Shown here: piece by piece, positions 1 through 9,759 of the stretch | Layout of the letters: the number at the start of each line of letters is the position of its first letter | Numbering within the stretch: the stretch's first letter is position 1 | From: Rhynchopus euleeides | Taxonomy: Eukaryota > Euglenozoa > Diplonemea > Diplonemida > Diplonemidae | Reading direction: 5' to 3' | NCBI GenBank assembly: GCA_963210315.1 | Contig: OY723245.1 | Location: forward strand, 2,059,910 to 2,123,909 | DNA: 64,000 nt | The notes under the pieces: generated by a model | Told to the model about the DNA's origin: nothing | The model's database searches: none | The model's input: the letters and a program-made list of their open reading frames with translations, nothing else | Program-made: the position numbers and the translations under genes

Positions 1-125
1 AAGGCCGTGCAAAAATCATGCACAATGTTCGTCGCCTCCGCAGCCTCGGGACTCTCTGCGCTCTTCTTCTTCTTAATCGACTTTGCCGCCGGCTTCGCTG
101 CCGGCTTCGTTGTCGTCTTCCCCAT
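1..125 (-). CDS. 5' end of an unidentified lysine/alanine-rich protein (partial)
   Basis: Reading the minus strand from an ATG at 125-123 gives an open frame to the window edge (41 codons plus two bases). It encodes a basic N-terminus, MGKTTTKPAAKPAAKSIKKK, then a Ser/Glu/Ala stretch and the sequence ATNIVHDFCTAF. Codons are GC-rich at third positions, like the clear genes here. The K/A-rich start could be a nuclear targeting or nucleic-acid-binding tail. The small Rdx/SelH-type proteins were considered, because they also have a basic head followed by a short beta strand and a Cys motif. The expected CxxC or CxxU is not visible, so I do not assign a family. The gene reads leftward, away from the ankyrin gene near 0.9 kb. 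Confidence 0.6.
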   Translation of the reverse strand, partial: MGKTTTKPAAKPAAKSIKKKKSAESPEAAEATNIVHDFCTA

Positions 126-251
126 TTTTGTGAATCAGGTCTGCGAGCTGGGATGGGTGGAAACGTCCGTTTCGTTTGGTGTGGCTGTACTTCAGTGACG
201 AGTGCCACATTGCATAGGTATCATGGGAAAAATGAGTGAAAATAGGTGAAA

Positions 252-362
252 AGACTCCCGCTAGGGGGAGTCAGACTCCCCCTAGCGGGAGTATAGACTC
301 CCGCTAGCGGGAGTCTATACTCCCGCTAGCGGGAGTTGGACTCCCCCTAGTTGAGACTCCCG
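252..362. repeat. Array of short palindromes centred on CTAG
   Basis: Five to six head-to-head copies of a perfect or near-perfect palindrome, ACTCCCGCTAGCGGGAGT and its CCCCTAG variant, are packed into about 110 bp. Successive copies are joined by TATAG or TTGGA linkers. Each copy can form a hairpin and neighbouring copies can pair with each other. The array lies upstream of both the minus-strand gene at the left edge and the ankyrin gene. Confidence 0.85.
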
Positions 363-440
363 AAAAGGGTTACCCTACCCCCGCTGGAGTCCACCGTGTA
401 CTGGGAACACCAAGTGGGTGAAAACACCCCCCCCCTCATA

Positions 441-477
441 CCCCCCTACCCCCCCGAGTTCTCGGGGGGTAGGGGGG
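441..477. repeat. Perfect GC hairpin
   Basis: An inverted repeat of about 17 bp, with arm CCCCCCTACCCCCCCGAG, a TT loop and the complementary arm. It is followed by TGTAGAGGG. It lies in the intergenic stretch between the left-edge gene and the ankyrin gene. Confidence 0.75.
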
Positions 478-479
478 CC

Positions 480-895
480 TGTAGAGGGCACACACTGTAA
501 TTTTTCGGCAAACAAACCTGTTTCTTTGCACGATACGGGTGATTCAGAGTGGTCCCTGACTGGGAGTCGAAAATTTTCGGCATTTTTTCAGCCTTTTTGG
601 GCTAATTACTGGTCCCGCCCCAGTACAAAATAAAAAAGTGGCATTACGAGGCCATATTGCGTAGTTCGTGCGTACTTGTGCGTAGTTCGTGCGCACATCA
701 TGCGAAGCACTTTCAGCAACACCAATACATTTTCACGGCGTTTTTTTCCACCGTGAAAAAAGTTCCCTTTTTTTCACGGCGTTTTTTCTTTTTTTCCACG
801 GGCCCGACGGGGTGAGATTTCCAAAATATTTTTTTTGGGGCCACGAGCGTTCCATAAGTATGCTCTCGACGATCAAACCCCCCCCTCTTTCGCAG
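480..895. other. Intergenic or upstream intron sequence without recognised gene
   Basis: A/T runs and a poly-pyrimidine tract precede the splice acceptor at 894-895. At 659-699 the phrase GTAGTTCGTGCG is repeated. The same phrase recurs at 52793-52862. I see no coding exon here, although the ankyrin gene must have upstream exons. Confidence 0.5.
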
Positions 896-1307
896 TGTCT
901 CCGCTGTGTGTGGCGTGTGCCCACCGTAATATGGCAGCCGTGCAGATTTTGCTGGCGCACGGCGCACTTATTAATGAGTGGAGCCGTGACGAGCTCAGCA
1001 AGCGGAAAGGTATGATCGCGTGGCGCTCCCCACCCCCACCAATTGCTTTTTCTGCCGTCGCTCTCGACAATACTACGTCCCCCCCGCCTGCAACACAGAC
1101 AGAGCCATGACTGCTCTGGAGGCTGCGCTGAAGCACGACGCCCATGACATTGCTGAGTACCTTATCATGGCTGGTGCCGACCCGAAGCTTATTTCCACAA
1201 AGGCGGTGGAGATGCATTTCATGCGGTCTGCAGGCACTGTGCCGTCCCTCCCTCCTCTGGAAAGCAGAATGGAGAAGGTTGGCTGTGCGCCGTGTTGTAT
1301 CTGTTAG
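896..1307 (+). CDS. Ankyrin-repeat protein, 3' exons (partial)
   Basis: Two exons each encode a recognisable ankyrin repeat. Exon 896-1009 follows a CTTTCGCAG acceptor and reads SPLCVACAHRNMAAVQILLA then HGALIN, the ankyrin helix-turn-helix pattern. A GTATGA donor at 1010 and a CACAG acceptor at 1097-1098 define an 89-bp phase-1 intron. The next exon (from 1099) reads TALEAALKHDAHDIAEYLIM then AGADPKLI, a second repeat, with the frame preserved across the junction. The frame continues to a TAG at 1305-1307. The last 30 or so residues do not look like ankyrin, so another intron could begin before the stop. Upstream exons and the start codon were not found. Ankyrin repeats mediate protein-protein contacts, and the partner cannot be inferred. 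Confidence 0.75.
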
Positions 1308-4035
1308 AATGGAAGAAGACCGGGCGTATGTCGAACTGCGCTGATGAAAAGCTGGGGCAGTCCCGGGGTGTCGGAAGGCCAGATGCCTCAGATACCTCTA
1401 CCCTGCCCTCTCGGCGCCATGGGTGGGCGGGGTGGGGTCTTTCGGTGCACTCCCAACAAGCTGCAGTGACCCGCCTGTCTCTTTTTATGGGATACCGCAT
1501 CGCGGGGCTCACAGAAAGTGCCAGATAAAGGGGGGTGTGGGTCACCCGTATCCCCAGTTTTTACTTCGGCATCCGGTTGATAAATATTCTCTCTCTCTCT
1601 CTCTCTCTGTCTCACTCACGACATCGTGACCTTCGCCAGGCCCTTTAAAAGCGAAAAGCCTATGCGCGTGTCACTTTCATTGCTTAATTTTCTTCCCCGA
1701 TTTGGGGGTCATCTCACTTCAAAAAAAATAGCCACTGCGATTTCCTTGTTCTTTTATGCTAAACAGTTGCATTGTCTCACGCTTCTTTCTCTGTGAGAAC
1801 CGCCGTGTTTGTACGGAACCATGCCAGATTACCCACATCGCCCAACGCCTCAACACTACCACTCTTGAGGGGGGGCGATAGCCATCTCAACACACAACAA
1901 AACCAAAAGTATCGCGTTTCAGCCTCCCTGTCGCCTCAGGGTGTTGTGTTCTCTGTCCTTCCTGTATCTTTGCCTGCATATTGTACCCGGTTTTTCCCCT
2001 GACCAGCAGTGTAGCACTGCAGAAACAGGGGATGTCCCACTGATGGCTGGGCTTCCTCTTCCCAGTCTCCATTGCCAATCAAAGCCTCGTTCTGCCCAGT
2101 TATGGGAGCGGGGTGGCAGGGTTGGAACGAGGCTCGCATTCAGGGCACGTGGAGGTGGGGTGGGGTGGGAGGGGTTGTTTGGGCCGTTCACGTGTTGCGA
2201 ATCGTTCAAAAGTGTCAAATTGAAACTGCAGCCACACACAGGGGTTGTTTTGCAGCACCGCGGAGAAGAGGGCAATGGGGCCCATCCCGGGGGTGGCTCT
2301 CCAAGTGATTGTCACAGAACCGATCACGAGAGGGTACTTGTTTGTGTCCTTCGTTTTGAAAACCCTTGAACTTATTTCGATCGCAATGTCATATGATGTC
2401 GTGTGACCACCACGTGGAAGCACGTGGCCGCGGTGGGTTTTGAACCTGGGAGGAGCAGTGCGTTCTCCCTGGCCACACACCCTGACTCAGGGTCAATGGG
2501 TCTGTGGGATTTCCGTTACTCTGAATGTTGGAACGGAGGGCCCTCCCATACGGCACCCAAAAGATGCACAAAACGCCGCCTCTATCATTGCTTGAAGTGG
2601 TGTGATTGTGCCTGGTACCTCACCGTCCAAAGAGTTTCTGTCGTGTGCATGAGGGTATTCCGTGACGAGCATACCCACGCCACTCTGTGTCTCCTTCGGT
2701 TGGGCCATACTAGTCGAGTGTCAGCGGCAAAATCATACCGACCGTTCTAAATGCCGGGTTCGCGAGTGTTGTCAGATGATTTGTTTTTCCCGGGTGAACC
2801 CAATACCGGCACTATCACGGGCATGGAACCGCCATGTTGTGGTGGTCAGTTCTTTCACCACCCCTGCCCTGCCGCCTGGATCGAACAAACCAGCCAGAAA
2901 GAAACACGGCCTCAGAATATAATGGCCGAGACCGATTGCCACCCCTCACATCATGTTCGAAGTACCTCACGCCTGCAGAGAGCAGAGGGCGTGTGTCCCA
3001 CTTGAAACATGCTGTGCACGAAATCAATGACACAGTATGGTTCACCAGATGCAACGCAAGGCCGGCAATCCAGCCTTTCTGTCGAAGAGTTCGACTGCAA
3101 GAAGGTTCGTTCCCGGCGCTTTGCCTTTTTTTTTGCATCCCATGCGCATGTCATGTGATTGCCCAAACAAGCTTGCTTGTCACAGCGAAAGAGTCAGTGG
3201 GAGCGTACCCGCGCGCAGTGTGTTTTGAGTGAGCAACACAAAACCACTTTTATCACAGCAACGCCCTTCACAGGGGCCACAACACACTGCCGCTCGTGCG
3301 CACAAACAAAACCCGGACTCTTTTCCGGTAGCTTGTTTTTGATTCGATTCTTTCAATTCTTGACTGGAGGGGAACGGGGGGGTGGGTGGGGGGGGGGGGG
3401 GCCGATTGTATTTGCCCAGTTGCGTGCACAATGCAGTGGGCTCTAATCCTCAAATGGTTTACCTCCTCAAAAAGCCCCCTTCGGCATGTTGCTGTTACTT
3501 CACGATCCAGCGGGGCACAGATAGTTGTTGGCAGTTCGGCGGAGGCCAACGGAGGAAAGATTTTTAGCGGACGGATCCCTCGGTACAATCCATTTCTCTC
3601 TATGGAGGTGTTCTGCGTTCGAAGCAAACACACACATTTTCGCTTTTCTTTCTCTTGATATTCACTCGGGCATATCGCGTTTTACTACACACAATATTTC
3701 CAGTCCAGGGGGCTTCGCTCTGTGTCACTGTGCGTCAAACTGTGCTACTTTGCAGCCAAGTGTTGTGAGGCGGTTCACTATTTCTCACCGATTTGCATTC
3801 TGAGCGAAGGCCCCCAGTGTCAAAAAAAAATGTGGCAGGAAGTCCGCTTTTGGCAACACAAGACAGCCACCACAGCAAATCTGCGGGAGTTGCCTTTGCT
3901 TTGCCCGGCTTCGGCGCAATAATAAAGGGACGTCGCTCTGTTCGTCGTGCAAACCGTGTCGGTGGCACCTCATTGTGCCCACTGCCCTTTGCACTCTTTG
4001 AGCGAAGGATCTTTTTTTTTGTACAACGCAACTTT
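1308..4035. other. 2.7 kb without a recognisable gene
   Basis: Short frames only, in all six phases. There is a (CT)n microsatellite at about 1591-1616 and poly-G at about 3385-3402. Two segments (around 2430-2500 and 2860-2900) contain pol III B-box-like strings on the minus strand, but neither folds as a tRNA. This may be intron or intergenic DNA. Confidence 0.5.
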
Positions 4036-5128
4036 GGAGGATCCTTGAAATCGGTAGTGGACAGTAGCGGACAGTAGCGGACAGGGCGGACATTTCCTTG
4101 TGGAAAAAGTGCCCGAAAAAAAAATTCGAAAAGGTCCCCCTTACAGAATTAGCCTTTTTTCAAAAAATCGGAAAATTTCGGACCGCAATTTGTACCCAAG
4201 AAAGTGCCGAATTTTCGGACTTGGTCCGATTTGAACGATTTCCGTGCCTCTTGCAACCCCCATGAGGGGGGGGCTGCTGTTTCGGGTTCTTCCGGTGGCA
4301 CATGCTGGGGTGTCAGGACAGGGAATCCTGCTCGCTGTACCCGGTGATCCCTGACGCAGCCAGGAAGTGGAGAGCCTTGGAACCCTGGTTGAGGCCTGTA
4401 ACACCCGGCCTTCCTGCCACTTGTGGCATTGTGGAGTGGAGGTGGTTATGGAGAAGGTTCTCTCTCCGTCCGGTCAAGCACAACCGTCCTCTCCAGCCAG
4501 GGGTCATCTACTTTCCAAACAAGGGCCAGGAACATGCTCAAACAAACCAATTGATCAGAAAATCTGGCTTGCCGTGGAATCATTGAGCAAAATTTGGGGA
4601 GTGATTGGTGTCCCATTGCTGCATATGACATGTCCATTTTTGACGATTTTTGGGCAGAATTTGGTGCGTGGGACCTTTCGATTTTCATGAATTTTTCGGA
4701 ATTTCGTGGGGACCGGTACCCCATTTGAGGGCCAAAAATCTCATTTCCGAGGCCTGGGAATGGTCGCAGTGGCCTCAGATGTCCAAAAACGTTCAATTGA
4801 CCTCTCCTCGAAAAAAAATTCGAAAGGTCCCCCCTGCTGGCACCCCGGATTAGGACATGTCTCTGGGGGTGTCCGGGGGCATTTTTGGCCCATTTTTGGC
4901 TGGGGAAAATGGGCCATTTTTCACGATTTTTTCGGTTTTTTGTCCGGACCGGCACCGCATTTGAGGGGCCAAAATCTGATTTCCGAGGCCCGGGAATGGT
5001 CGCAGTGGCTTCATTTGGCCAAAAACGTTCAATTTACCCTTCTCCAAAAAAAATTCGAAAGGGTCCCCCTACAAATCGCCGGTCTTAGGAGCAAAAAATT
5101 TGGGCACCCAGATTTCAAAAATTTCCCA
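4036..5128 (+). repeat. Dispersed repeat family D, copy 1 (truncated by assembly gap)
   Basis: About 1.1 kb that matches the reverse complement of 23078-24165 almost throughout. It begins with GGAGGATCCTTGAAATCGG and short GTAGCGGACA iterations. It contains two tandem sub-repeats of roughly 200 bp (about 4690-4850 and 4930-5070). Each includes GGAATGGTCGCAGTGGC and ends in AAAATTCGAAAGG plus a C run. The copy runs into the N gap, so its right end is unknown. No protein is evident. Confidence 0.85.
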
Positions 5129-5328
5129 NNNNNNNNNNNNNNNNNNNNNNNNNNNNNNNNNNNNNNNNNNNNNNNNNNNNNNNNNNNNNNNNNNNNNNNN
5201 NNNNNNNNNNNNNNNNNNNNNNNNNNNNNNNNNNNNNNNNNNNNNNNNNNNNNNNNNNNNNNNNNNNNNNNNNNNNNNNNNNNNNNNNNNNNNNNNNNNN
5301 NNNNNNNNNNNNNNNNNNNNNNNNNNNN
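5129..5328. other. Assembly gap (200 N)
   Basis: Exactly 200 N, a conventional scaffold gap size, placed within repeat family D. True length and content are unknown. Confidence 0.98.
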
Positions 5329-5993
5329 GGTCGAAATTAACGCAGATACCTTTTTTTTTGCTTCTTCTCTCTATATTCACCACCTCCTCCGCACACACCT
5401 CCACGCGTTTCGTAGCGAACGTGATTCCGAAGCGAACTCCACACCGAGCGCCGCCCCTCTCTCTTGATACGATCTCCACCACCTCAGAGGTGCCTAACCA
5501 CACACGCACTGGCAGCTTCGCAACAGGGTGCTTCCCGAGGGCTTCCTCGTCAGGGTTTCAAACAGATCGTGACGGGTGGCGGTGTTGGCATCAGCGCAAA
5601 TCCCCCTTCCCTCCCACCCACCCTTCCCACGAGTGCAGTTCTTCTGTGGGCTGCGCGTGCCAGGGTATTCATCTTAGACGGCTTCTCTATCTTCTCTCAA
5701 CTACTTGACAGCGTGTCGCTGACGTGCTCCCCTTGGAGCTCCAGCCAAACGCAATCGTCATCCAAAGGAAGTGGCACGTCTCTCCCTTTCTCTCTTTCTC
5801 TCTGGCTGGCCACAGCACCGCCCATTGCATCCCCCGCCAGGGACAGTATAGACTGTCCCGTGTTATCCCCCTTCTGTTTCGGTTACAAAGGCCGCCTGCC
5901 GGGAGTGCTGTCCTGGCCTTCGCTTGTCACTGGTTTGATATCTTTACGTAGTTTTTTTTGAGGCGTGGTCGTTGCACAGACCCCCCCCCCCCC
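5329..5993. other. Unassigned sequence between the gap and a TIR element
   Basis: The sequence has mixed composition. A frame at about 5703-5951 starts after a CTTGACAG acceptor-like site and reads LELQPNAIVIQRKWHVS. It could be an exon, but there is no second exon or family match to support it. The segment ends in a poly-C run. Confidence 0.35.
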
Positions 5994-6235
5994 TAGGGGG
6001 GGTCATAAGCCCCCCTAAAAACGTACGAAAACCAAAATTTTCAACATACCATCAGAACCGCCCTAATAGCCCTAATACCTGATCTGACCCGAAAATCCGA
6101 CCCATACCCCCCCGGAAACTGTCTGGGGCCCACTTGTGACACCTGATACGCACTTTTGTGATGATTTTTTGGGGTCCTAAAAAATGTACCTCAGTTTCGT
6201 ACCTTGCCTTTGTACCTGAACCACTCCCGACCGCA

Positions 6236-6505
6236 TTATTTCGTTCTTTGCCTTTTCTGCGGTGGTTCTGGCTCAGGTGGCACGCATGTTGCCTTCCCCA
6301 GTGCCTCGGCAAGGTCTTTCTTGACCTGATTAGTGGGAATGTTGTGTTGTTGCGTCAGCAGAATGAGTTCAGCCACCTTCTGGGTGTAGTACTTCGATCG
6401 CATATGGGTCATTGTGAGTACTTCGTACGCCTGGGAGGCTGCATCGGCATTAGTAGGCAGCGTTGTAGATGCTTTTGCTTCGTCGATCTTAGCCTGTGAA
6501 GGCAC
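6236..6505 (-). CDS. Element-encoded C-terminal segment (type 1, copy A)
   Basis: An 89-residue minus-strand frame with a helical region (SKYYTQKVAELILLTQQHN, VKKDLAEALGKA) and a basic tail, PPQKRQRTK, that looks like a nuclear localisation signal. The same segment occurs in copy B at 45712-45933. It is probably the C-terminus of the protein begun at 7382. It lies at the inner edge of the inverted repeat. No family recognised. Confidence 0.45.
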   Translation of the reverse strand: MPSQAKIDEAKASTTLPTNADAASQAYEVLTMTHMRSKYYTQKVAELILLTQQHNIPTNQVKKDLAEALGKATCVPPEPEPPQKRQRTK

Positions 6506-6962
6506 GATTGGGATATTGTACGCCCTGAGAGCCGAAGTGGTTATGATTGTGCTGTGTAATTTGCGCCCCGCAGGATATGCACACCACGCAGTCTCGACAA
6601 CACGTATGAGAGTGTACCATGTGGGGACTCAACAAGGTCATTGGATCGGCATCTGCCTGCCGACTCAGCCTGCGACCGCAAGGTCGCCAGGGATGTCTCA
6701 ACGCCAGGGGAATACCCTCCCCTGGCGTTGTACAACCCTACTCTCAACCCTCGGGTCCTCTCCTGGAGGCGGTGGTGGCGGGCCCGCAACGCTTCGTACT
6801 TCCGGTACAGACTGGGGTAGTCTGCCCGGCTGACCCGCTCATTGCTTCCTAGATCATCTGCTGCTCTGGAGCTGCCATCACTCTCACTGCCCACATCAGT
6901 TGGTGTGGGGGTAGGATCAGGACGAGTGGGAGGAGTAGGAGTGCAGGTGACATCTTTCTTGG

Positions 6963-7382
6963 CTAGCAAGGAACGCCGCTTTCCCGCACGTGCGTGCAGT
7001 TGATGCACCACTGCATATATCTGTCGTCACCACGTCCCACTCGCTCTCCTATGTACCCAGCCCGACGGAGCGCCCGAAATAATGTCGCCTCACCGATGTC
7101 GTGTGCCGTTTTCTTTTTACGCAGGTCTGCCACAACGCTCTCTGCCGAGACCCCGCACATCTCCCGTTTGGCGAGCGTCTTTCGAGCAAGGTACTCCTCT
7201 GCAGCAGCATCTGACACCTCTGCGAGGCCCTGGGCACGCGGCATGTGTTGCTCGGCGTGCTGAGTGAGCGTAGTGACACCCTTCCCTTGCAAAGAACGAA
7301 ATAATGCGGTCGGGAGTGGTTCAGGTACAAAGGCAAGGTACGAAACTGAGGTACATTTTTTAGGACCCCAAAAAATCATCAC
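6963..7382 (-). CDS. Element-encoded HTH-like protein, N-terminal part (type 1, copy A)
   Basis: A 139-codon frame that starts inside the terminal inverted repeat (MMIFWGPKKCTSVSYLAFVP). It continues into a helical region containing VVADLRKKKTAHDIGEATLF then RALRRAGYIGERVGRGDDRY, which resembles a helix-turn-helix. It ends by frameshift near 6963. The next frame (minus strand, about 7011 to 6541) continues with a Pro/Thr linker, a DVGSESDGSS acidic patch and a short coiled coil (SLYRKYEALRARHHRLQERT). Copy B at 44734 has the same order and the same break, so an intron or programmed shift is possible as well as decay. The role is inferred to be binding the element's own ends. Confidence 0.5.
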   Translation of the reverse strand: MMIFWGPKKCTSVSYLAFVPEPLPTALFRSLQGKGVTTLTQHAEQHMPRAQGLAEVSDAAAEEYLARKTLAKREMCGVSAESVVADLRKKKTAHDIGEATLFRALRRAGYIGERVGRGDDRYMQWCINCTHVRESGVPC

Positions 7383-7526
7383 AAAAGTGCGTATCAGGTG
7401 TCACAAGTGGGCCCCAGACAGTTTCCGGGGGGGTATGGGTCGGATTTTCGGGTCAGATCAGGTATTAGGGCGGCTCTGATGGTATGTCGAAAATTTTGGT
7501 TTTGTACGGGCTTATGACCCCCCCTA

Positions 7527-9759
7527 CCCCCCCCCCCCCCCCGCCCCTGCCACGATTCCAGAAGTTCTGATTATACAGATTTTCGTGATCTTTTTCGGTT
7601 TTGTTCCCCCCCCCCCACCCCCACCCACCACGAATATTTGGTCGCAGCGTAGAAACTGTCAAGTGCAGTGGGGTGCATCCCCCCCACCCCCGCCTCCCCA
7701 CCCCACCCCACCCTTCGCACGCACGTATCCCTGAGTCCCTCTCCTCTCCATCCTCCAACTCGCCTGCAGATTTTTCCTTCACACGAAAGAAAAATGCTAG
7801 CCCTTCCGACCCACAAACACGCGGGGTGGCCCCGCTTCTGGCAGCGCCTCTGCCGGCCGAAACGTGATCTGACACCCACCCACCCACTGCCCCCGATCGC
7901 TCGTGTAATGGAAAGGAGATGATGTCTCTGCACGGTGATCCTGTGCTGATGGCGATTTTTTTCTCCTGCGTGTTTTTTTTTGTTGTCATTCGAACCACCA
8001 TGCATGTATCCGCTTCTCTCGCTGTTTTTCGACAGCGTTAGATAGCCCGGCGAATGTATATGGGTTCGTCGGGAAGGGGAGGTGCCATTGAGACCCATCA
8101 ATCTTGTTTGAGATTCTCGACACCAAAAAAGCAAAAAGGAGGGAAGTGGCGGGGAGGGGAGGAGGTACACGGTGGCCTACTCAGGGTTTGACCAGGCGGC
8201 TGACCAGGCCCTTTCTTGACCAGGGACAGGCCTGGTCAAAGCCCTGACTAGGTACAGGCCAAAATTGACCAGAGGGGGTTGCAGCTCATTTTGCCCTGTA
8301 CCCCTGGTCATGACCAGGTCACTGACCAAGGAGAGGCCTGGCCAGGCCACCGTGCATCCATCGTAGAAAGTGGGGGGGGGGTGGCCATATCCACCACGCC
8401 GAACCAACCCTCTATCCTTCCTCGTGGGAGAAGGGGTTGTTTCCGGTCGCGAAGTTCTCTCGGAGGGCCCCCCCTCACCCCCACCCCCCCCCTCGTTGGC
8501 AACAAAGAACAGAAACGGGTGTCACTCAGGGCGCGATCCTATTTTTTTCGCCTTCTCCCCCACCCCCACCCCCCGCTATTTCTTTCAGCTGACCTTGCGC
8601 TGGTACGTTTGTCTGTTGTGTCCTGTCCGTCAAAGCGGTTATGTTTTACCCTGTCCTTTATGGATTTCTATTTGAAAATCACCCCAAAAGCTCCCTTCTC
8701 CCCCCCTCCCTCCTCACTCTCGAAGACCTTACCCTGTACATCACATCACACCGGGTGGAGTGGCTACAAAGAGAGTTGCTATGTGCTGCTGCGTGGGGAA
8801 CTGGAGAGTCATACCCTGGGGGGTGTGGGGTGGGTGTACGTCACTAGATCTTGGCGGGCGCCCTGTTGCATCAAGAGAGGGGAGGGCCAACGAGAGTGAG
8901 AGAGAGAGGTCTGGTTGCCTCTTCTCCCCTTCGCCCCTTCTCGCTGGCGCCTTACGTTTTTTTATTTTGGAAAATACCTGCCACCGCCCCCCCCCCCCCC
9001 CCCCCCCCCCTCCCCACCTTCCGCCCCCCCCCCCCACCCCTGTTGCTGAATAGAGCAACAGGGGTGGGGGTGGTGGTGGTGGTGGTGGGCTTTCGGGGAG
9101 GTGGATTTACGCCTTTTGGTAATTCTCTGCATATTCACTACCACGGCTACCACCACCACACGCACACCCTGGCCCCACCGCGCACGCATACGGGATATGC
9201 ACACTCTTTGGTTAATTGCATGTCGTGCAGATCTGGCTATGTAGCAGTACTGCAAGCATTTCGCCCTCTGTGCCGAACTGTGCCAGTTTTGTCTCCTATT
9301 TTAGCGAGCCAAGATTTCGCCTTTTTTACGCACTTCCGGGGGAAGTCCCTCCATCATCTCTCATAGCACGTGAGTCGGCACATTCGTGTGAGTGCCGTTG
9401 GGTGTCGCCCATTTTCTTCTACCACTGCAGGGATGCCTCTGTGGGTACATTGCGAGGAGGAAGGGATGGCGGGGTTTATAGGGGTGGGTGCAGGGGGGGG
9501 CGGGGGGCGGGAAACAGCGTTTGGGGGGTGGAGGGAAATACTCATTTGAAACGGCGGCCCTTCTACACCCACCCAAAAAGGAAAGAAGGGGGGGAGGTGG
9601 AAGAATCTGGCGCATGTGGTGCATGCGCGGGCGTTATCACCCCCTCCCCCCGTTCTTCCCCATCGCCTCTCCCATCCTATCGCGTATCCATTGCCGCATT
9701 GGCAGCAGCATCAACGTCACCACCCACCCACCCACCCACTCCTCTCCCCTCACCAGAGA
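7527..9759. other. Low-complexity intergenic region and 5' flank of the coiled-coil gene
   Basis: Poly-C tracts lie at 7527-7543, 7606-7616 and about 8990-9036, and a GGT repeat at about 9062-9088. Between about 8180 and 8350 the heptamer CCTGGTC and its complement GACCAGG recur more than ten times. No convincing exon was seen, although the CCCTCACCAG just before the coiled-coil start could be a splice acceptor. Confidence 0.5.

Larger units (their letters stand above)
5996..7524 (-). mobile_element. TIR element type 1, copy A (TA-flanked, G7TCA ends)
   Basis: A 1529-bp element flanked by TA at 5994-5995 and 7525-7526. Terminal inverted repeats of roughly 230-250 bp begin GGGGGGGTCATAAGCCC and end with the complement. 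Poly-C tracts abut both sides. The interior encodes, on the minus strand, the protein pieces listed separately. The same element occurs in opposite orientation at 44592-46119. TA duplication plus an HTH-type DNA-binding protein suggest a Tc1/mariner-like or related cut-and-paste element. No DDE catalytic region is visible, so it is probably non-autonomous. Confidence 0.85.

Noticed and set aside
1..125. Selenoprotein H/Rdx-like identity for the left-edge gene.
   Set aside because: The basic head fits, but the expected CxxC or CxxU redox motif is not seen before the window edge.
2400..2500. Possible tRNA or tRNA-derived SINE on the minus strand (B-box-like GGTTCAAAACCC with a GGCCAGGGAG A-box-like string).
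   Set aside because: The T-arm pairs only two bases and no acceptor stem forms.
2855..2945. Second tRNA-like string on the minus strand (GTTTGTTCGATCCAGGC).
   Set aside because: A T-arm with several G-U pairs is possible, but no D-arm, anticodon arm or acceptor stem could be built around it.
4706..5467. Long open frame across the N gap.
   Set aside because: It runs through repeat family D and 200 N, and openness across N is meaningless.
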